A DNA stretch of 64,000 bases from Piscicola geometra (GCA_943735955.1 OX030960.1:2239402-2303401); one strand, 5' to 3'; positions 46,621 through 58,685 are shown, numbered from the stretch's first letter. Notes: generated from the letters alone by a model not told the origin. Numbers and translations: made by a program.

Positions 46621-47094
46621 TCAAGGACTGTTTGAGACTATCAGAAAATCAAAAGGATTGAAGAAACTGGTTGGAGGTCTTACTGTGGTGCCCCAATACC
46701 AACTACTGACGGCGATCAGATCATCGACTGGCATTCTGCGCTTCCGTCTGGTAGGTAGAATCTCCAACAGAATCTTTAGTCGCTGCAATGAACAATGACT
46801 GTAGACTGTCAAGCTTTCAGGTTGGTTTTCCAATCTAGCATGTTGTGCTCCACATATCTAAACGCGTTCTCCACTGGACTGTTGCTCAACCGTTTGCATC
46901 CGGGGTTTGTGTACACCGTCCACAGTGGTAGATAAGAAACATACTTCCGCAGGATTAATTCTGCATATTTCCCATTATAATATATGTTAGGTAAATCAGT
47001 TGGCTGATGACGAGTCTGTCGTACAGCATCAGTTCTAGACTAATAAGGGATGTAGGAGGGGCTGTTTCGGAAAACGCAATTCGTTTAATTAAAA
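46621..47094 (-). pseudogene. C-terminal remnant of a transposase
   Basis: Broken minus-strand frames read NIYYNGKYAELILRKYV (upstream), then PLWTVYTNPGCKRLSNSPVE and NAFRYVEHNMLDWK. The YYN...LPLW...R.SN..VE pattern recurs at the end of metazoan transposon proteins related to those at 54240-55532. The first part (46940-47094) is also repeated nearly identically at 54240-54385. Confidence 0.6.
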
Positions 47095-47776
47095 TTGTTT
47101 CTAAAAAATTTTTTACATTCATTAAAATTAATAAAATTATATAAAAGCACTTCTTCTTTCCGATTATTCTTTTCTTCCTTGGAGCTCTAACCACATTTCA
47201 CATACAACTCCGAAAGTTTCATGTCTCCTATTTGATATTTATTAATTAATTAGTCTCTCCTCAGTATTTGTTAATTGAAAATATTTCTATCAATTATTTA
47301 CATTCATTAAAATTAATAAAATTATATAAAAAGCACTTATAATTCCCGATTATTCTTTCCCTCCTGGGAGCTTTAACTACATTTCTCATAAAACTCTGAA
47401 AGTTTCATGTCTTCTGTTTGATATTTCTAACATAAGCTAAAATTAAGAAACAAACACAACCAAGTCAAATTTATTCAAATGCTATTTCGAGATTGAACGA
47501 AAAAAATATAGCAAACATTAGATAAAAGTATTAAATTTTATTTTTTAAGTTTTAAAGATCACGTATTAATCACGTATTTTTCCTTGAAAATTAATTTTTT
47601 GAAGATTTTTATCCGGAAGACTTTTAATCCGGAGGACTTTTTATCCGGAACTCTTTTTATCCAGAGGACTTTTTATCCGGAGGACTTTTTATCCGGAGGA
47701 CCTTTTATACGTTTACCGTTTTTTTAATGAATAAATATTTTTGAAGAATGCCAATGACACAACCATAATCTCTTCC

Positions 47777-48115
47777 TGGAAGCCCGTTGCTTTTTTGACA
47801 TCATTCATGAAGTGCACATGAGTAAAGGTCATATGGGCATCAGAAAGACAGCTGATGAGGTGTCTGAGTTGTATGACTGTGTGCCTAGATGTGCCATAGA
47901 CAAATATGTTGCTCTTTGCCTTACATGTCACATGCGCAAGCCACAGATAACAAGAGCGCCATTGAAACCCATAATATCATCTGGATTCATGACGAGAAAA
48001 CAGGTACATGCAGAACCCTATCAATCATTCATTGATAATTGTTATAGGAGTTAATGTAATTAACGTGCCTAAACACTCTACATGCATTTGGTAAAGATTG
48101 ATCTGATAGACATGA
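47777..48115 (+). pseudogene. Ginger-type integrase/transposase, 5' part
   Basis: The + frame reads FFDIIHEVHMSKGHMGIRKT with a Cys pair downstream (ALCLTCHMRKPQ), the H2C2 zinc-binding domain found before the DDE core of retroviral-type integrases. The following PLKPIISSGFMTRKQ and KIDLIDM are typical of cellular Ginger/KRBA2 proteins rather than of a retrovirus. The frame breaks where IDLIDM meets the hAT at 48116 and resumes at 51603. A short non-matching stretch at 48006-48085 also interrupts it, so the copy is dead. Confidence 0.75.
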
Positions 48116-51100
48116 CAGGGCCCGCGCTGGGTCAAAATTTTGTGGGGCCAATTTTTTTTTAAAGTCCCATGTATAAAAACTTATTTATTTTTCAACTCAC
48201 CTCTAATAAGCTCCTAGTCGGCTTCAAATCAATAAAACCCCCACATAGAACGTGTCTTCTTCGTTTTATAATTATTCTAATTTTTTATTTTATTTTTATA
48301 AAGTGAGCGTTAAATTTTTTTTTAGGACAATTAAGGAAACATTAAATTTATTTATTACAAGTTAACACGGATTATAGCTATACTTTATAGAAAATCTTTC
48401 AGACAAATATAAATTTAATGTTTTAAAAAACTTGTTTATGCATATTCAAACTGATATAATTGTTAATTCATTATTCTGCGTTGTTTCTTATTCGCCCAAA
48501 GTTTTTAAATACATTTAAAGTCTATTTCTTTAACTTCTTTACCTTCAATAGAGATACTCATTAAATTTTATGAAAATTTTCATATTTATACTATTTCTTA
48601 AGTCAGATTTTATTTAGTTTTGTCTACTGAATCCTCTTTCACACTCTACAGTTGATACTGGCGATAGTAACAATCGTTTGGCAGCTTCCGCAGATGCTGG
48701 ATAAGAATTAGAGTTATTAAAGGCCAAACTAGTTGTAGATATGATGTCAGTGACAGACTTATTACCAGAGCTATGGCTGGCTCAAGTGAAGTTGGCGAAG
48801 ATGAGTAGTTCAGGTTGTGAGCTCTCGATACCCACAGCCTCTAGGTACTTAGATACTGTTTCTATGTATGAGTTTATTTCGGAAACTGAAATACTTGGAT
48901 CAAAAAAATTGTTCATTGCTGTTAATACAGATCCATCCTCGTTGTCTGAAAACCTACTATTGAGGCTTTTTGTCATGCTTTCAACAAACTTTCCGCATAC
49001 AGACTAGAGGTCGGACATGGATGATTTTTCATTCTCGGTCCCGTCCCGTTCCCGAAATTTGTTTTCCCGTCCCGTCCCGTTCCCGATGGGACATCAGAAT
49101 TTTGATTCCCGTCCCGTCCCGTTCCCGAAATTTGTTTTCCCGTCCCGTCCCGTTCCCGATGGGACATCAGAATTTTGATTCCCGTCCCGTCCCGTTCCCG
49201 CAACTCGATTCCCGGTCCCGACCCGTTCCCGAAACTTTTCATTTATTTATTCATTTTCGCTGCCGTTTTCACTGATTCCAAACTTGCTAGTTCTAACATT
49301 TCTTAAAATTTATTATTTGAAAGTCAGAGAATATTTCTTTTAACAAAAATTTAAAATAACAGGATTTAAATTTCAAGTATTTATTGAAATGAAAGTATTG
49401 AAGTTAGTCATTGTTTTTGAGTAATTCAATCAAGTCTTTATTGCTTTTCACACGGGTTAAACCGTTAAGAGTTTCAGCTTTCAAATGAGATGATTTTGGG
49501 TCTGATGTTAAACGACCACATATTGAAAAATTCCGTTCACAGGGAATATAACTTGCAGATATAGTAAACAAAATTTTTGCTACTTCTTGTAGTATTTTAA
49601 AATTGCTCATTTTATTCCAATAAAACAAAACATCTTTATAATTTTCAATTTTTTTGGGACGTAATTGTGAATATTTGTACAATTCATCCTCTTCTGAATT
49701 TTTTTCTTCGTTCATTATTATTAATTATTCAATAATGTTATAAATATGTTTTTTGACGACATTCTTATTCTCCACAGCTGCAAATATAAAATCATTCGTA
49801 TAATTTGATAGTATACTAATTTTATTATAATTTTTACGTTATAAAAACAAACATAATAGGTCGAAATAACCATCATTTGTTTTTTTCTCAACGGCACTGC
49901 AGCTTGGTCTGGCTGTACAAAATAGAATTAAATTTTCTCTAATGAAAGTATTGGTATTTATTTCTTTTTTATCCCAAACTTTTTTCCTATTATTCTTTCA
50001 TACTGGGGATGCAACAGACATGCTGTCATATGAATAAGATCAATGGCATCTTTTCTTTTGTCGAAATGATTAACTGAGCAATCATTTGGAAATTAATCAT
50101 TCAAATTCAAAGTATTAATTTATAAAATTAAAATAATATAACTGACCATTTTGATTTCATCTGAAAAGTTTTCATCATCACCCATTTGTTCTAATCTCCC
50201 TAATATTTGGACTCGCCATAAGAACTTCAAATGTAGTGTTGGAGATTTTGACATTGGCAATGGTGGCTTCGTTATACATTTCTATTGCATTTAATACTTA
50301 TTTTAAGTACGGGGTATCGATGAAATAAAGATTTCCATACTTAGAAGTTTGCTGAAAAATCATTGTTAAAGAATTCAATCTCAATAACTGTTATTCCCGT
50401 TTTTCCCGTTCCCGATTTAAAAGTTGATACCCGTTCCCGTCTTTTCCCGTTCCCGATTTGAATGTTGATTCCCGTTCCCGTTCCCTTCCCGAAAACCTAT
50501 TCCCGGTTCCCGACTTTTCCCGTCCCGAAATTAATTTTCATTCCTGTTCCCGCGGGAGTCCCGCGGGTACCCGGTCAGATCGGGTACCCGGTCCGACCTC
50601 TAATAAAGACTCAGCTTCAGTTCTCTGTTTCACACTGTCTCGAATAGTGTGACCTTCATAATCAAAAATACACGGACCAAATTCATCACGCTTTGGAATT
50701 TCAGGTATAAGCTTTAAAAACTTCTGCATCATGGGGCCTGACTTAGTTTTTAACATGTACTCTAAAGTCTGAATAGTTGCTGTTAAAAGAGCCAAGTCCT
50801 TCTTTTGGTACATTTTGGACAATATAGAAATAGGCTTGAGCACATCAAAAAAAAAGTTAGCAATGTACAAAAATTTGAAGGTTGTTATTGGTTTATAAAG
50901 ACTTAAAGAATGAGGATTATAAAAAAGTGAACGCAGGAAATCTTCATTTAAAAATACTTATAATGAAATAATTGAGCTAAATTATGCAATTTTATTAACA
51001 GTTACCTTTAGAATTCGCATGTTTCAACACCAAGTTTTTTTCATATTACTGCATCCAAAAGTAAAAGAGTTTCTATTTTGCACCTTCATACATAGATCAC

Positions 51101-51602
51101 AGTACATTTCATTTTTTATATTGTCAAAGCAGAGCCAATTGTTATTAATTTTCCATGTCTGTTGAAATGCTCTGTTTTTTTTTCTTTTTGGCTTGACTCT
51201 TTTCCATCCTGAGAACCAGTTGAGAAAGACATTTGACAGATTTCTTAGTAATAGCTTTTTTAATATCTCTTTAATTTCACGCGTCTTTAATGACCTAACG
51301 GTATTTCAAAGTATGCTATACAACACACGTATTAAATAGATTGACAGAGGCTTATATAGATTGATATAGTCTGCACGCGAATGACTGGATTAAAACACGA
51401 AGCTATTTTTGATTGGCTCAATTTTTCAATAACAACTTCTTCCTGCGACATTCTTTTAGACAAAGAAACATCTAAAAAATGTCACACAAAAAAATCGAAA
51501 ATAAAATTTGGATAAAAAAATATAACAATTCAGGATTCTTTCGGGCCAATTTTGAAAAAGTGGGGCCATTGGCCCCGGTGGCCCTCGACAGCGCGAGCCC
51601 TG
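48116..51602 (-). mobile_element. hAT element A, inserted in the Ginger gene
   Basis: Ends CAGGGCCCGCGCTG and CAGCGCGAGCCCTG are inverted repeats, flanked by CATGA on each side (48111-48115, 51603-51607). Minus-strand transposase pieces are seen at 50870-50611 (DVLKPISILSKMYQKKDLAL) and 48996-48782 (MTKSLNSRFSDNEDGS); they join in register once the inner element is removed. The repeat ends and the protein style (KIAA1586-like) indicate hAT, though a 5-bp duplication is at the short end for that superfamily. Confidence 0.8.
49005..50602 (-). mobile_element. hAT element B, nested inside hAT A
   Basis: Ends TAGAGGTCGGAC and GTCCGACCTCTA are inverted repeats; flanks ATACAGAC (48997-49004) and ATAAAGAC (50603-50610) form an 8-bp duplication with one change. 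Both subterminal regions are packed with CCCGTCCCGTTCCCG repeats. A minus-strand frame at 49715-49404 encodes the hAT dimerisation block with SYIPCERNFSICGRL. The rest of the transposase is largely lost. Confidence 0.88.
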
Positions 51603-51745
51603 CATGAGGCATGGTCGAGATGGGAGGTACAGCTGGATTGGACACTACATGCACCATTGGTCCAAGTTTCACGTGCTTTTTGCTCTTTGTCATAAATCAG
51701 CAGCTGAAGTGACCTTTAATCTTCAAAACCAGGTGTTGATCCGAC
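51603..51745 (+). pseudogene. Ginger-type integrase, 3' part after the hAT
   Basis: MRHGRDGRYSWIGHYMHHWS and FHVLFALCHKSAAEVTFNL continue the integrase core broken at 48115. The frame runs out into AT-rich repeat at about 51745, so the catalytic centre is incomplete. Confidence 0.75.
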
Positions 51746-51888
51746 GATTTTGGCATGAATATTTTAAATTATTTTTATTATTAAATTAGGAATTAATTAG
51801 TTTCATAATTATGACATTAATTTGTATTAAATTTTTTTATTATTATTTCATTATTAATTTAGGAACTAATTTGTTTTATTATTTCTGA

Positions 51889-52255
51889 TATTATATTTGT
51901 TTTATATTTCTGACAATTATTTGTGTTAAATTTCTGAGATTTTTTAAAATTAAATTTCTGACATTTATTTGTAATAAATTTCTGACATTTATTTGTAATA
52001 AATTTCTGAAATTTATTTGTCTTAAATTTTTGACATTTATTTGTATTAAATTTCTGAAATTTATTTGTATTAAATTTCTGAAATTTATTTGTATTCAATT
52101 TCTGAAATTGATTTGTATTAAATTTCTGAAATTTATTTTTTTTAAATTTCTGACATTTATTTGTATTACATTTTTGACATTTATTTGTATTAAATTTCTG
52201 ACATTTATTTGTATTAAATTTCTGATAATCATTGGTATTAAATTTAATATATAAT
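51889..52255. repeat. 24-bp tandem repeat
   Basis: About 14 copies of a 24-bp unit built of AAATTTCTGACA plus TTTATTTGTATT, with point variants. It is open on the minus strand as a KFNTNKCQ-type octapeptide repeat with no start context, so I treat it as non-coding. Confidence 0.9.
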
Positions 52256-53052
52256 TTATATGACATTTTTTAATGCTTTTGATTACATTTAATATATTTT
52301 TTATAGGATTAGAATACAAAATCATTATTGGATTTTAATTATAAAAACCTCTATAATAATATTTCTTTTTCTAATTAGAATTTAAAATAAATATAAAATA
52401 AATATTGGAATTTAAATTACAATAAAACTGTAAAAGAATTATTAATTAGAATATAATTAGAATTATTAACTAAAATAAAATTAGTACCTATCAATCAATT
52501 CTTTGAAATGATCAAATTCGCGCTTTTTTAAAAAAAAGTTGCACTTCTTTGTTCACGAACCCAATATAGTTTTGTTATATACTATATAATATATACTATA
52601 TAATATAGAGTATAAAGAATACTAGTGTCTCATATATATATATTTTATAAATTCGTTTATAAAGTACACATTTGTCCTTTCGTTCATAATATGCACATTA
52701 AACTTTAATGATTAAAGTCATTTGTTATTCTAAACTTTAGAATCTAAAGACAATTGGACTTAAACAGCGTGCTAGTGATCTTAACAAGTCCAACTCAAGT
52801 GAGTTAAATGTTCATTATTTAATATTACTATTTTCTTCTGGATTCATTAAAAAAAATCAGTCTAAGCGAAATGCAAAATATGTGAGAAGCGTGTTCGTCA
52901 TTTTTCGATATTCAAGAACCTATAATCTAGGTAGTTGCAAGGATTTGTTATTTTAACTTTTCGCAAATTAATTTATTATTTTTGGAAAAAGAAGTGAAAA
53001 AATATACCAAATATATTACAAAGCGATGGTGTTCATCTTATATCTGTGCAAG
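52256..53052. other. AT-rich stretch, nothing recognised
   Basis: Very AT-rich with short TA-rich palindromes around 52580-52640. No coding or repeat signature that I can name. Confidence 0.5.
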
Positions 53053-53268
53053 CTATAGGAGCGGTTTAGTTTTTCCACAATATAATATAACATCAAAAAC
53101 ACGCATTATCTTATTTTCTTTTATCCGTTCCAAAATCGGCCAAAGTTTGGTCAAGGAGCTATTAAAAAGTGGAATTTCATCAATATTAAAATGTAATGTC
53201 AAAGAATCCAAGTTTGCGAGAAAAGGATATGATTGCAATTCTGAATGTAATGCTTTTGAAATACTCAA
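53053..53268 (-). pseudogene. Transposase-like fragment 1, copy a
   Basis: The minus frame contains LTLHFNIDEIPLFNSSLTKL and WPILERI, a phrase common in large uncharacterised transposon proteins of invertebrates (HFNIDGLPLFKSS type). It is truncated on both sides. It belongs to a repeated block that recurs almost unchanged at 59555-59776. Confidence 0.6.
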
Positions 53269-53636
53269 ATAATTGTAATCACCTCCAGCAATTTTAGAAA
53301 TGACAGCTTGTTTAGGCGTTGATAAAAGTGTTCTAGAATCTCGTGGTACTTGTTTAGACCATGTTTAGCGAGAATATGCAGCAATTCAGATTGCGCTTTA
53401 TGACTAATATTATACATCAAAGCCCAGGCAACCAACTCCTGTTTGAGATCTGAATCACTCGTATCAGAATCACTGTTGACAAATTGTCCATGGAAACAGC
53501 TAACACAGCTTCCCTTACGGATGCTCTGATTTGGTCAGCATTATCAGATGCTGACCCACCAGCAAGTCTGCCTACAGAAAAAGCATAATCTTTATTTATA
53601 TTATTAACATGTAAAAAAAAATTATAAATATCAAAC

Positions 53637-54023
53637 TTAACAATGAGTAACTTGATGTGCTTTCAAGTTACTTGCATCAGAACTAGTGTAGTTGCATACG
53701 CTGCACACATAAGGCTTGAACCCTGAATGGATTCTTACATGTTTTTTTAGGTTTGATCTAAATTCCGTCGCGTAATGGCACTCTTCACAGTAATGCTTTT
53801 TTGGTTTTTTTCCATCTTTAATTCCTGAGATACCTAAGGATTGATCTAGCAAGGCCAGACACTTTCTGGCCTCGCTTGCAAAAGCATCTAACGGATGTAC
53901 ATTACAATTTAATTGCAGCAAATCAATCTGGAGTTCATCAACTAAAAGCTGATTAACCCGATTGTTCACTGGGGCCCTATCACTGACGCACGATCTCAAC
54001 TTTGAAAGAAAGTGAGATCGCAC
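53637..54023 (-). pseudogene. Zinc-finger transposon protein fragment, copy a
   Basis: 128-codon minus frame. The first part has NCNVHPLDAFASEARKCL, a motif seen in transposon-encoded proteins. The second part has two C2H2 fingers (YCEECHYATEFRSNLKKHVR and YVCSVCNYTSSDASNLKAH) with a TGEKP-like linker (HSGFKPYVC). The first part recurs at 58686-58913 without the fingers. The fingers could be a separate exon or another repeat joined here. Confidence 0.6.
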
Positions 54024-54239
54024 TTAGACCACTTCGAGTTTAAAATAATGCGCATAAATCTCGGCAGCTTCCCTTACGGATGCTCTGATTTGGTCAGCAT
54101 TATCAGATGCTGTCCCACCAGCAAGTCTGCCTACAGATAAAGCATAATCTCTATTTATATTATTAACATGAATACTTAAATAAACATACATTATGTGCTT
54201 GTCTACTACAGTGGTGGCATTGTGAGCTAATGTAGATAA

Positions 54240-55532
54240 GCAACATACTTCCGCAGGATTAATTCTGCATATTTCCCATTATAATATATGTTAGGTAAAT
54301 CAGTTGGCTGATGACGAGTCTGTCGTACAGCATCAGTTCTAGACTTATAACGGATGTAGGAGGGGCTGTTTTGGAAAACGCAATTCTACAAAATCCGCAG
54401 TCTGAACGATATCGTTACGTACGACATCATCGCCATCAGCAAATAGGTTTAAAGATTTGGAAACACATTCATTCGCATAAGGTGAATATAAAATTTCCAT
54501 ATATGAATGAATGTAAGAATCTAAATCTTTAAAATTGGGACAATTCATAATTTTACCCAGGCAAAATATGTAAAATCTTCTAGCGTTACCATCAGTTGTA
54601 TATGATCGAGCATCACTTGCAACAATTTTGATAAAATGTGCGCAGCATAGCTTGATCATTGTAACATCATTTAGTATAACATCATCAATGGACCATTGAT
54701 AAAATTTCTTTAAGTATGTGGCCAGCTCCATCGAGTTCCAAGCTAGCGCATCAGCTGTTATCATGGCCATGGAAAAATTATTGACTACGTTAGAAACCTT
54801 TAAACTGAATAAGTTGGCTGGCTATGTTAGCAGTAACATGTTGACAAGTCACAAAATCTATCATGGGCACATATCTACCATTAGTTTCAACAACAGCTGT
54901 GTAATAAAACACTCTACTACATTTGCTGCCAACTCTTCTCACGATGGACCCTGTGGCATCAAAATACAATACAGGAGATTTTAAACGTATGGCCGCATCA
55001 ATTTGGATGTCACTGAAACATAAAAATGTGAATGGTAATGATACGTATTGGATGAACTTATCAGTTTTTTCGTTGAATCTGGTGATAATGTCCAATACGT
55101 CATCACGATCTCTATTGTTGGCAGCAAAAGCTTCAGAACGAACTTTTCTGAACACATCCACGGACCGAACTGTCTGCATGTTCCCCTGTCCTATTAGATC
55201 GTCATCGGCCTTGCAAAACTCAGTATTTCTGTCCACTCCTGTTTGATTATGTTTCAGGACATCTTTCATATTTCGTCTTTTTCTTCCCTCAATTGCCTGT
55301 CAATTTTTCCTTCATGATGAATCTCATTACTTGCAACATAAATGTTGACAATGCAATGAGGCCCTACATCTGTAATTTTGATTTTGTACGAAATACATTT
55401 TGGAAATTTGCAGTATAAATATGCCACTATTGTGTTTTTATTTCTCCTGCAATTATGGCATACCAATACACATGGCAGTAACTTATCAGCAACCAATTTA
55501 ATTGCAGCTTCTTTGATTGGCTCCCCTTGCAA
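54240..55532 (-). pseudogene. Broken transposase with FDATGSIVRR core
   Basis: Three minus frames in order, 55532-55266, 55269-54790 and 54770-54345, each joined by a small shift. The first has a Cys-rich start (CHNCRR...YCKFPKC), a likely zinc-binding DNA-recognition region. The second holds VLYFDATGSIVRRVG and VFYYTAVVETNGRYVP, which I take as the first catalytic Asp block of a DDE/MULE-like core. The third has MITADALAWNSMELATYL and continues to 54240 with the segment also found in the fold-back element at 46940-47094. Frames this long with few lesions suggest recent inactivation. The superfamily assignment is uncertain. Confidence 0.6.
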
Positions 55533-57049
55533 CCAATCTGATGCTACTGACCAAGTATATAGTACGACTTTGCAATCATTGAAGAAACGATACGATCTTT
55601 TTGTACTTGCTGTGTGGGTGGGTGGTGTTATGGTGGGTGTTGGTATGGCGGGAGGTGTTATGGTAGGTATTGGTATGATGGGGGTTAAGTGATTTTTATT
55701 CTAATTAACTTTTTACTATTAGTATTAGTAGTAGCAACAGATTTTTTAAATTACTTTCTTCATTTTTTCAGTAGATATAGTTTTGATGGAAACACCCTTA
55801 AGGGGGGTTTAAAATTTCCGCCCCAGCTATACATTATTCTATAAAGTGCATTAAATGGAAAAACAAAATAAAAACTAAAACTTAAGTGATGTTTATTAGA
55901 ATTTACTTTTTATTAGTAATATTAGTAGTAGCGACAGATTTTTCTAATGAGCTTCTTCATTTTTCAGTAGAATTATTATTTTCAACATCTTCGGAAGCTG
56001 TAATAACAAAATTATTTTTTTTAAAGATAACAATTTGAACTGGATTTACTTATAACTTACTTTTAATTTTCGATGAAAAAAAATGATGGAAACTTTATGC
56101 ACCTCACGGTTGGTGTTATCCTGCAACAATATTTTAGCGAGATACTTTTAACATTTTTTTTTCTCTTTATTAATTAGTGAATTTTCGTAAAATAAGAATA
56201 ATAAATTTAGTATTTAGTGTTTTATTTTTATTTTTAATAATTCGTATTTATCATTTAATTTTCGTAAACTAACCCTAAACTTAACCTTAACCTAAAACTA
56301 AATAAATAAATTAATTATAATACTTAATTTATCAAAAATTATTCTAATAATTGAATGTATCTATAATTCATATTTCAATCACCTAATTTTTTAAATATTT
56401 TACTTATTATAATTATAATTTTGTTTTTTATTCTATTTTATCGACTAAAAATCCTATATAAATTATGGTACATAAAAACAATAGTTATTAATCAATCATC
56501 TTGATCAATATAAACCCAAACCCCACTGGCGTAGCGTGGGTTTTTGCCGCCCGGGGCGGGAATATTTTAGCCGCCCCCAGGTACATAGAACTAAAATGCG
56601 TGAAAAAATTTCGTAATACAAAATAACGGTTCAACAAAATAATATTTTTATTGGGCAATGAAGATGGCATAAATGAACGTTTTATATACAAATAATTAAC
56701 ACATTATTTCTTAAATATAAGTTCTATTTAGAACGAAATATTAATGAAGTACGTTTTTAATATGATATCATAACACATAAAATGACATATTATAATTAAA
56801 AAAATATTTTTCAATTAAAGAGATCAACATCAGTGAAACCATTAAAACTAAAATATTTAAATAGTAGAGTAAATGTGTCTTATTAAATTTTTTACGGTTT
56901 CTGCTATACATTTTGATACTAGTATTATTAATGTTATTATTTATATTATATTTGAAGCTAATTAGATAGTAATTAGATAGTGAAATTTGGTGGTAAATAT
57001 ATCAGATATTTTGGAAAGTGAAGAAGTTATTAAAAAATCAATAGTATTT
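55533..57049. other. AT-rich region with transposon ends
   Basis: Includes a GGTGTTATGGT-type short tandem repeat (55615-55685) and a possible transposon terminus at about 56527 (CACTGGCGTAGCGTGGG). AT-rich otherwise; no gene recognised. Confidence 0.45.
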
Positions 57050-58080
57050 CCAGATGAATGGGTTGGAGTGGATATATGTTGTGTTAAGTTGAAAGTATTG
57101 AGTATCTGGATGAATTTGGAAGCATAGGTATTAGTGGGTTTATTATAATGAAGATTAAAGTCACCTAAGATGAAGAAAGGAGTAGATAGGGAAAAGAAAT
57201 TCAGTTAGGGTAGAGAACTCATCAATAAATTTAGAGATTGAGCCACTAGGAAGACGATTTGAGAAATTTGAAGTAACATATTAGGGTTTCAAAAGAATTA
57301 ATTTCAAAAGAAGTATCAAAGGAAGCAGAAAGTGAATTTTCATATACCAAGCAGAGACCACCATAAGAGGAATGCTTATGAGAGTGGAAATAGTGTAGGC
57401 CTGCATGCATCTAAAAAAGTATAACCTGGAGGAATGGCTGAAAGAAGGCTTGGAGAGACAGAGGACTCATGCCAAGATTCTGTTAGGCCTAAAATATCAT
57501 ATTTAGAATGGTTTAATTAGTTATATATAATTGAGGATTTATTATTAATAGACCTAATATTAATTAAACCTAGAGATAGATTATTATTTTTATTTGGTAT
57601 TATATTGGTATCATTTTTTAATCTATTATAGTTATTTTTAGGTTTGTTAATATTTCTAGATTTATGATTAAGTCGAGAGTTATTGTGAGATTTATTTTCA
57701 ATATTATTATTATGCAAAATATTAACATGAGATTTTCTACAATTATCATTAGTTAAATTGTGGTAGAAAATCCTACGTTTGGTAGACCAATCTGGTTTCA
57801 CTGATGTTGAGGACAAACTTAATAAAAAATCCATAGTGTACATATAAAATAATAAGGTTGTATAAAAGAAAAACTTAAAGTATCGGTTGGAGAATTGAAT
57901 TCCGAGAGCAAGCTTTGGCAAGCGAAAAATTTAAAAGACCAAAAGACAAGAAACAATATAAATTATATTTTTTACTTTTGTTTTTAGTTTTAAACAAAAT
58001 TATTGGATCACAAGACAAACTATTCAACAAAATCATTAAACGGTTAAAGCGGCGGCCAAGATGGCTGATGCTAACCAAAA
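57050..58080 (-). mobile_element. 5' part of a LINE (endonuclease region)
   Basis: On the minus strand a frame at 57921-57517 ends LGLINIRSINNKSSIIYN, the start of an apurinic-type endonuclease of non-LTR retrotransposons. After a shift the frame continues YDILGLTESWHESSVSPSLL and SSYGGLCLVYENSLSASFD (about 57510-57330), the next endonuclease blocks. Upstream, to about 58080, lies a GC-richer leader typical of a LINE 5' UTR. No reverse transcriptase is seen, so the copy is truncated or rearranged. Clade not determined. Confidence 0.7.
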
Positions 58081-58685
58081 ATTGAAAATATCAAACGGGC
58101 CGGTGGGCCGCGAGTTGTGCACCTCTGGTATACGGGCTTGCACACCTTGCTTTCTTCCCCGCATGTTAGCACCTCCATCATAGCCCTGGCCAACCATCTG
58201 GTCTAAGATCTGTTAGAACTTCAAGAAGTATTCTTAAAAGACTTTCCCCAATTTAAGAAATTGTTTCAACTATAGCTATAAGATGTTTCGTGGTATTCCT
58301 GCCAAAGTGGAAATGTAAAATATAAGCGCATTTAAGACTTAAGCGCTCTTAATTTTAAGTGCATTTTCATACGCAACTGAATTATTATTTTGTTGTTAAC
58401 TTATAAATGTTTAAAAAAAGATTTTTTAAATAAAAAAATTAAACATAATCTGACATTCATGATAAACTATTGAAAATTGAGAATTAGTCTTAAACAAATA
58501 TAATTTCTACCAGTTTTTTCATTTGTGTAGCGTACACTGATTGTAACTTGCATCTTGGTACTAGCAGCTGTTTCATCCATTATTAAGCTAAATGGTTCAT
58601 TTGTCAAAAGGATTGGCTTCAAAAATTATTTAGTAAATAACACAGAATTTCATTTATGAAACAATTTTGAGCAGCCATGTTTAGT

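Larger units (their letters stand above)
45531..47712. mobile_element. Fold-back element with tandem-repeat arms
   Basis: The left arm (45531-46100) is an array of GTATAAAAAGTCTTC and CGGATAAAAAGTCCTC units followed by about 130 bp ending in AATTTGACTTGG. The right arm (about 47455-47712) is the same in reverse: CCAAGTCAAATT...TTTTATCCGGAGGAC. A second direct copy of the sub-arm lies at 46150-46295, and another internal segment is duplicated at 47100-47240 and 47270-47440. The centre (46840-47094, minus) carries transposase-like coding remnants. Long TIRs built of tandem repeats are the hallmark of fold-back elements, found in the MULE and P superfamilies. No target duplication was identified. 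Confidence 0.75.

Noticed and set aside
47777..51745. Endogenous retrovirus integrase
   Set aside because: The zinc-binding and KPIISSGF...DLIDM phrases fit the cellular Ginger/KRBA2 group, and no gag, protease, reverse transcriptase or LTR was seen nearby.
51859..52266. Octapeptide-repeat protein (KFNTNKCQ) on the minus strand
   Set aside because: It is a pure 24-bp tandem repeat in very AT-rich DNA, with a plus-strand frame just as open, and no splice or promoter context.
56265..56305. Telomere-like AACCCTAA/AACCTTAACC stretch
   Set aside because: Only a few irregular units, not a TTAGGG array; chance in AT-rich DNA is enough.
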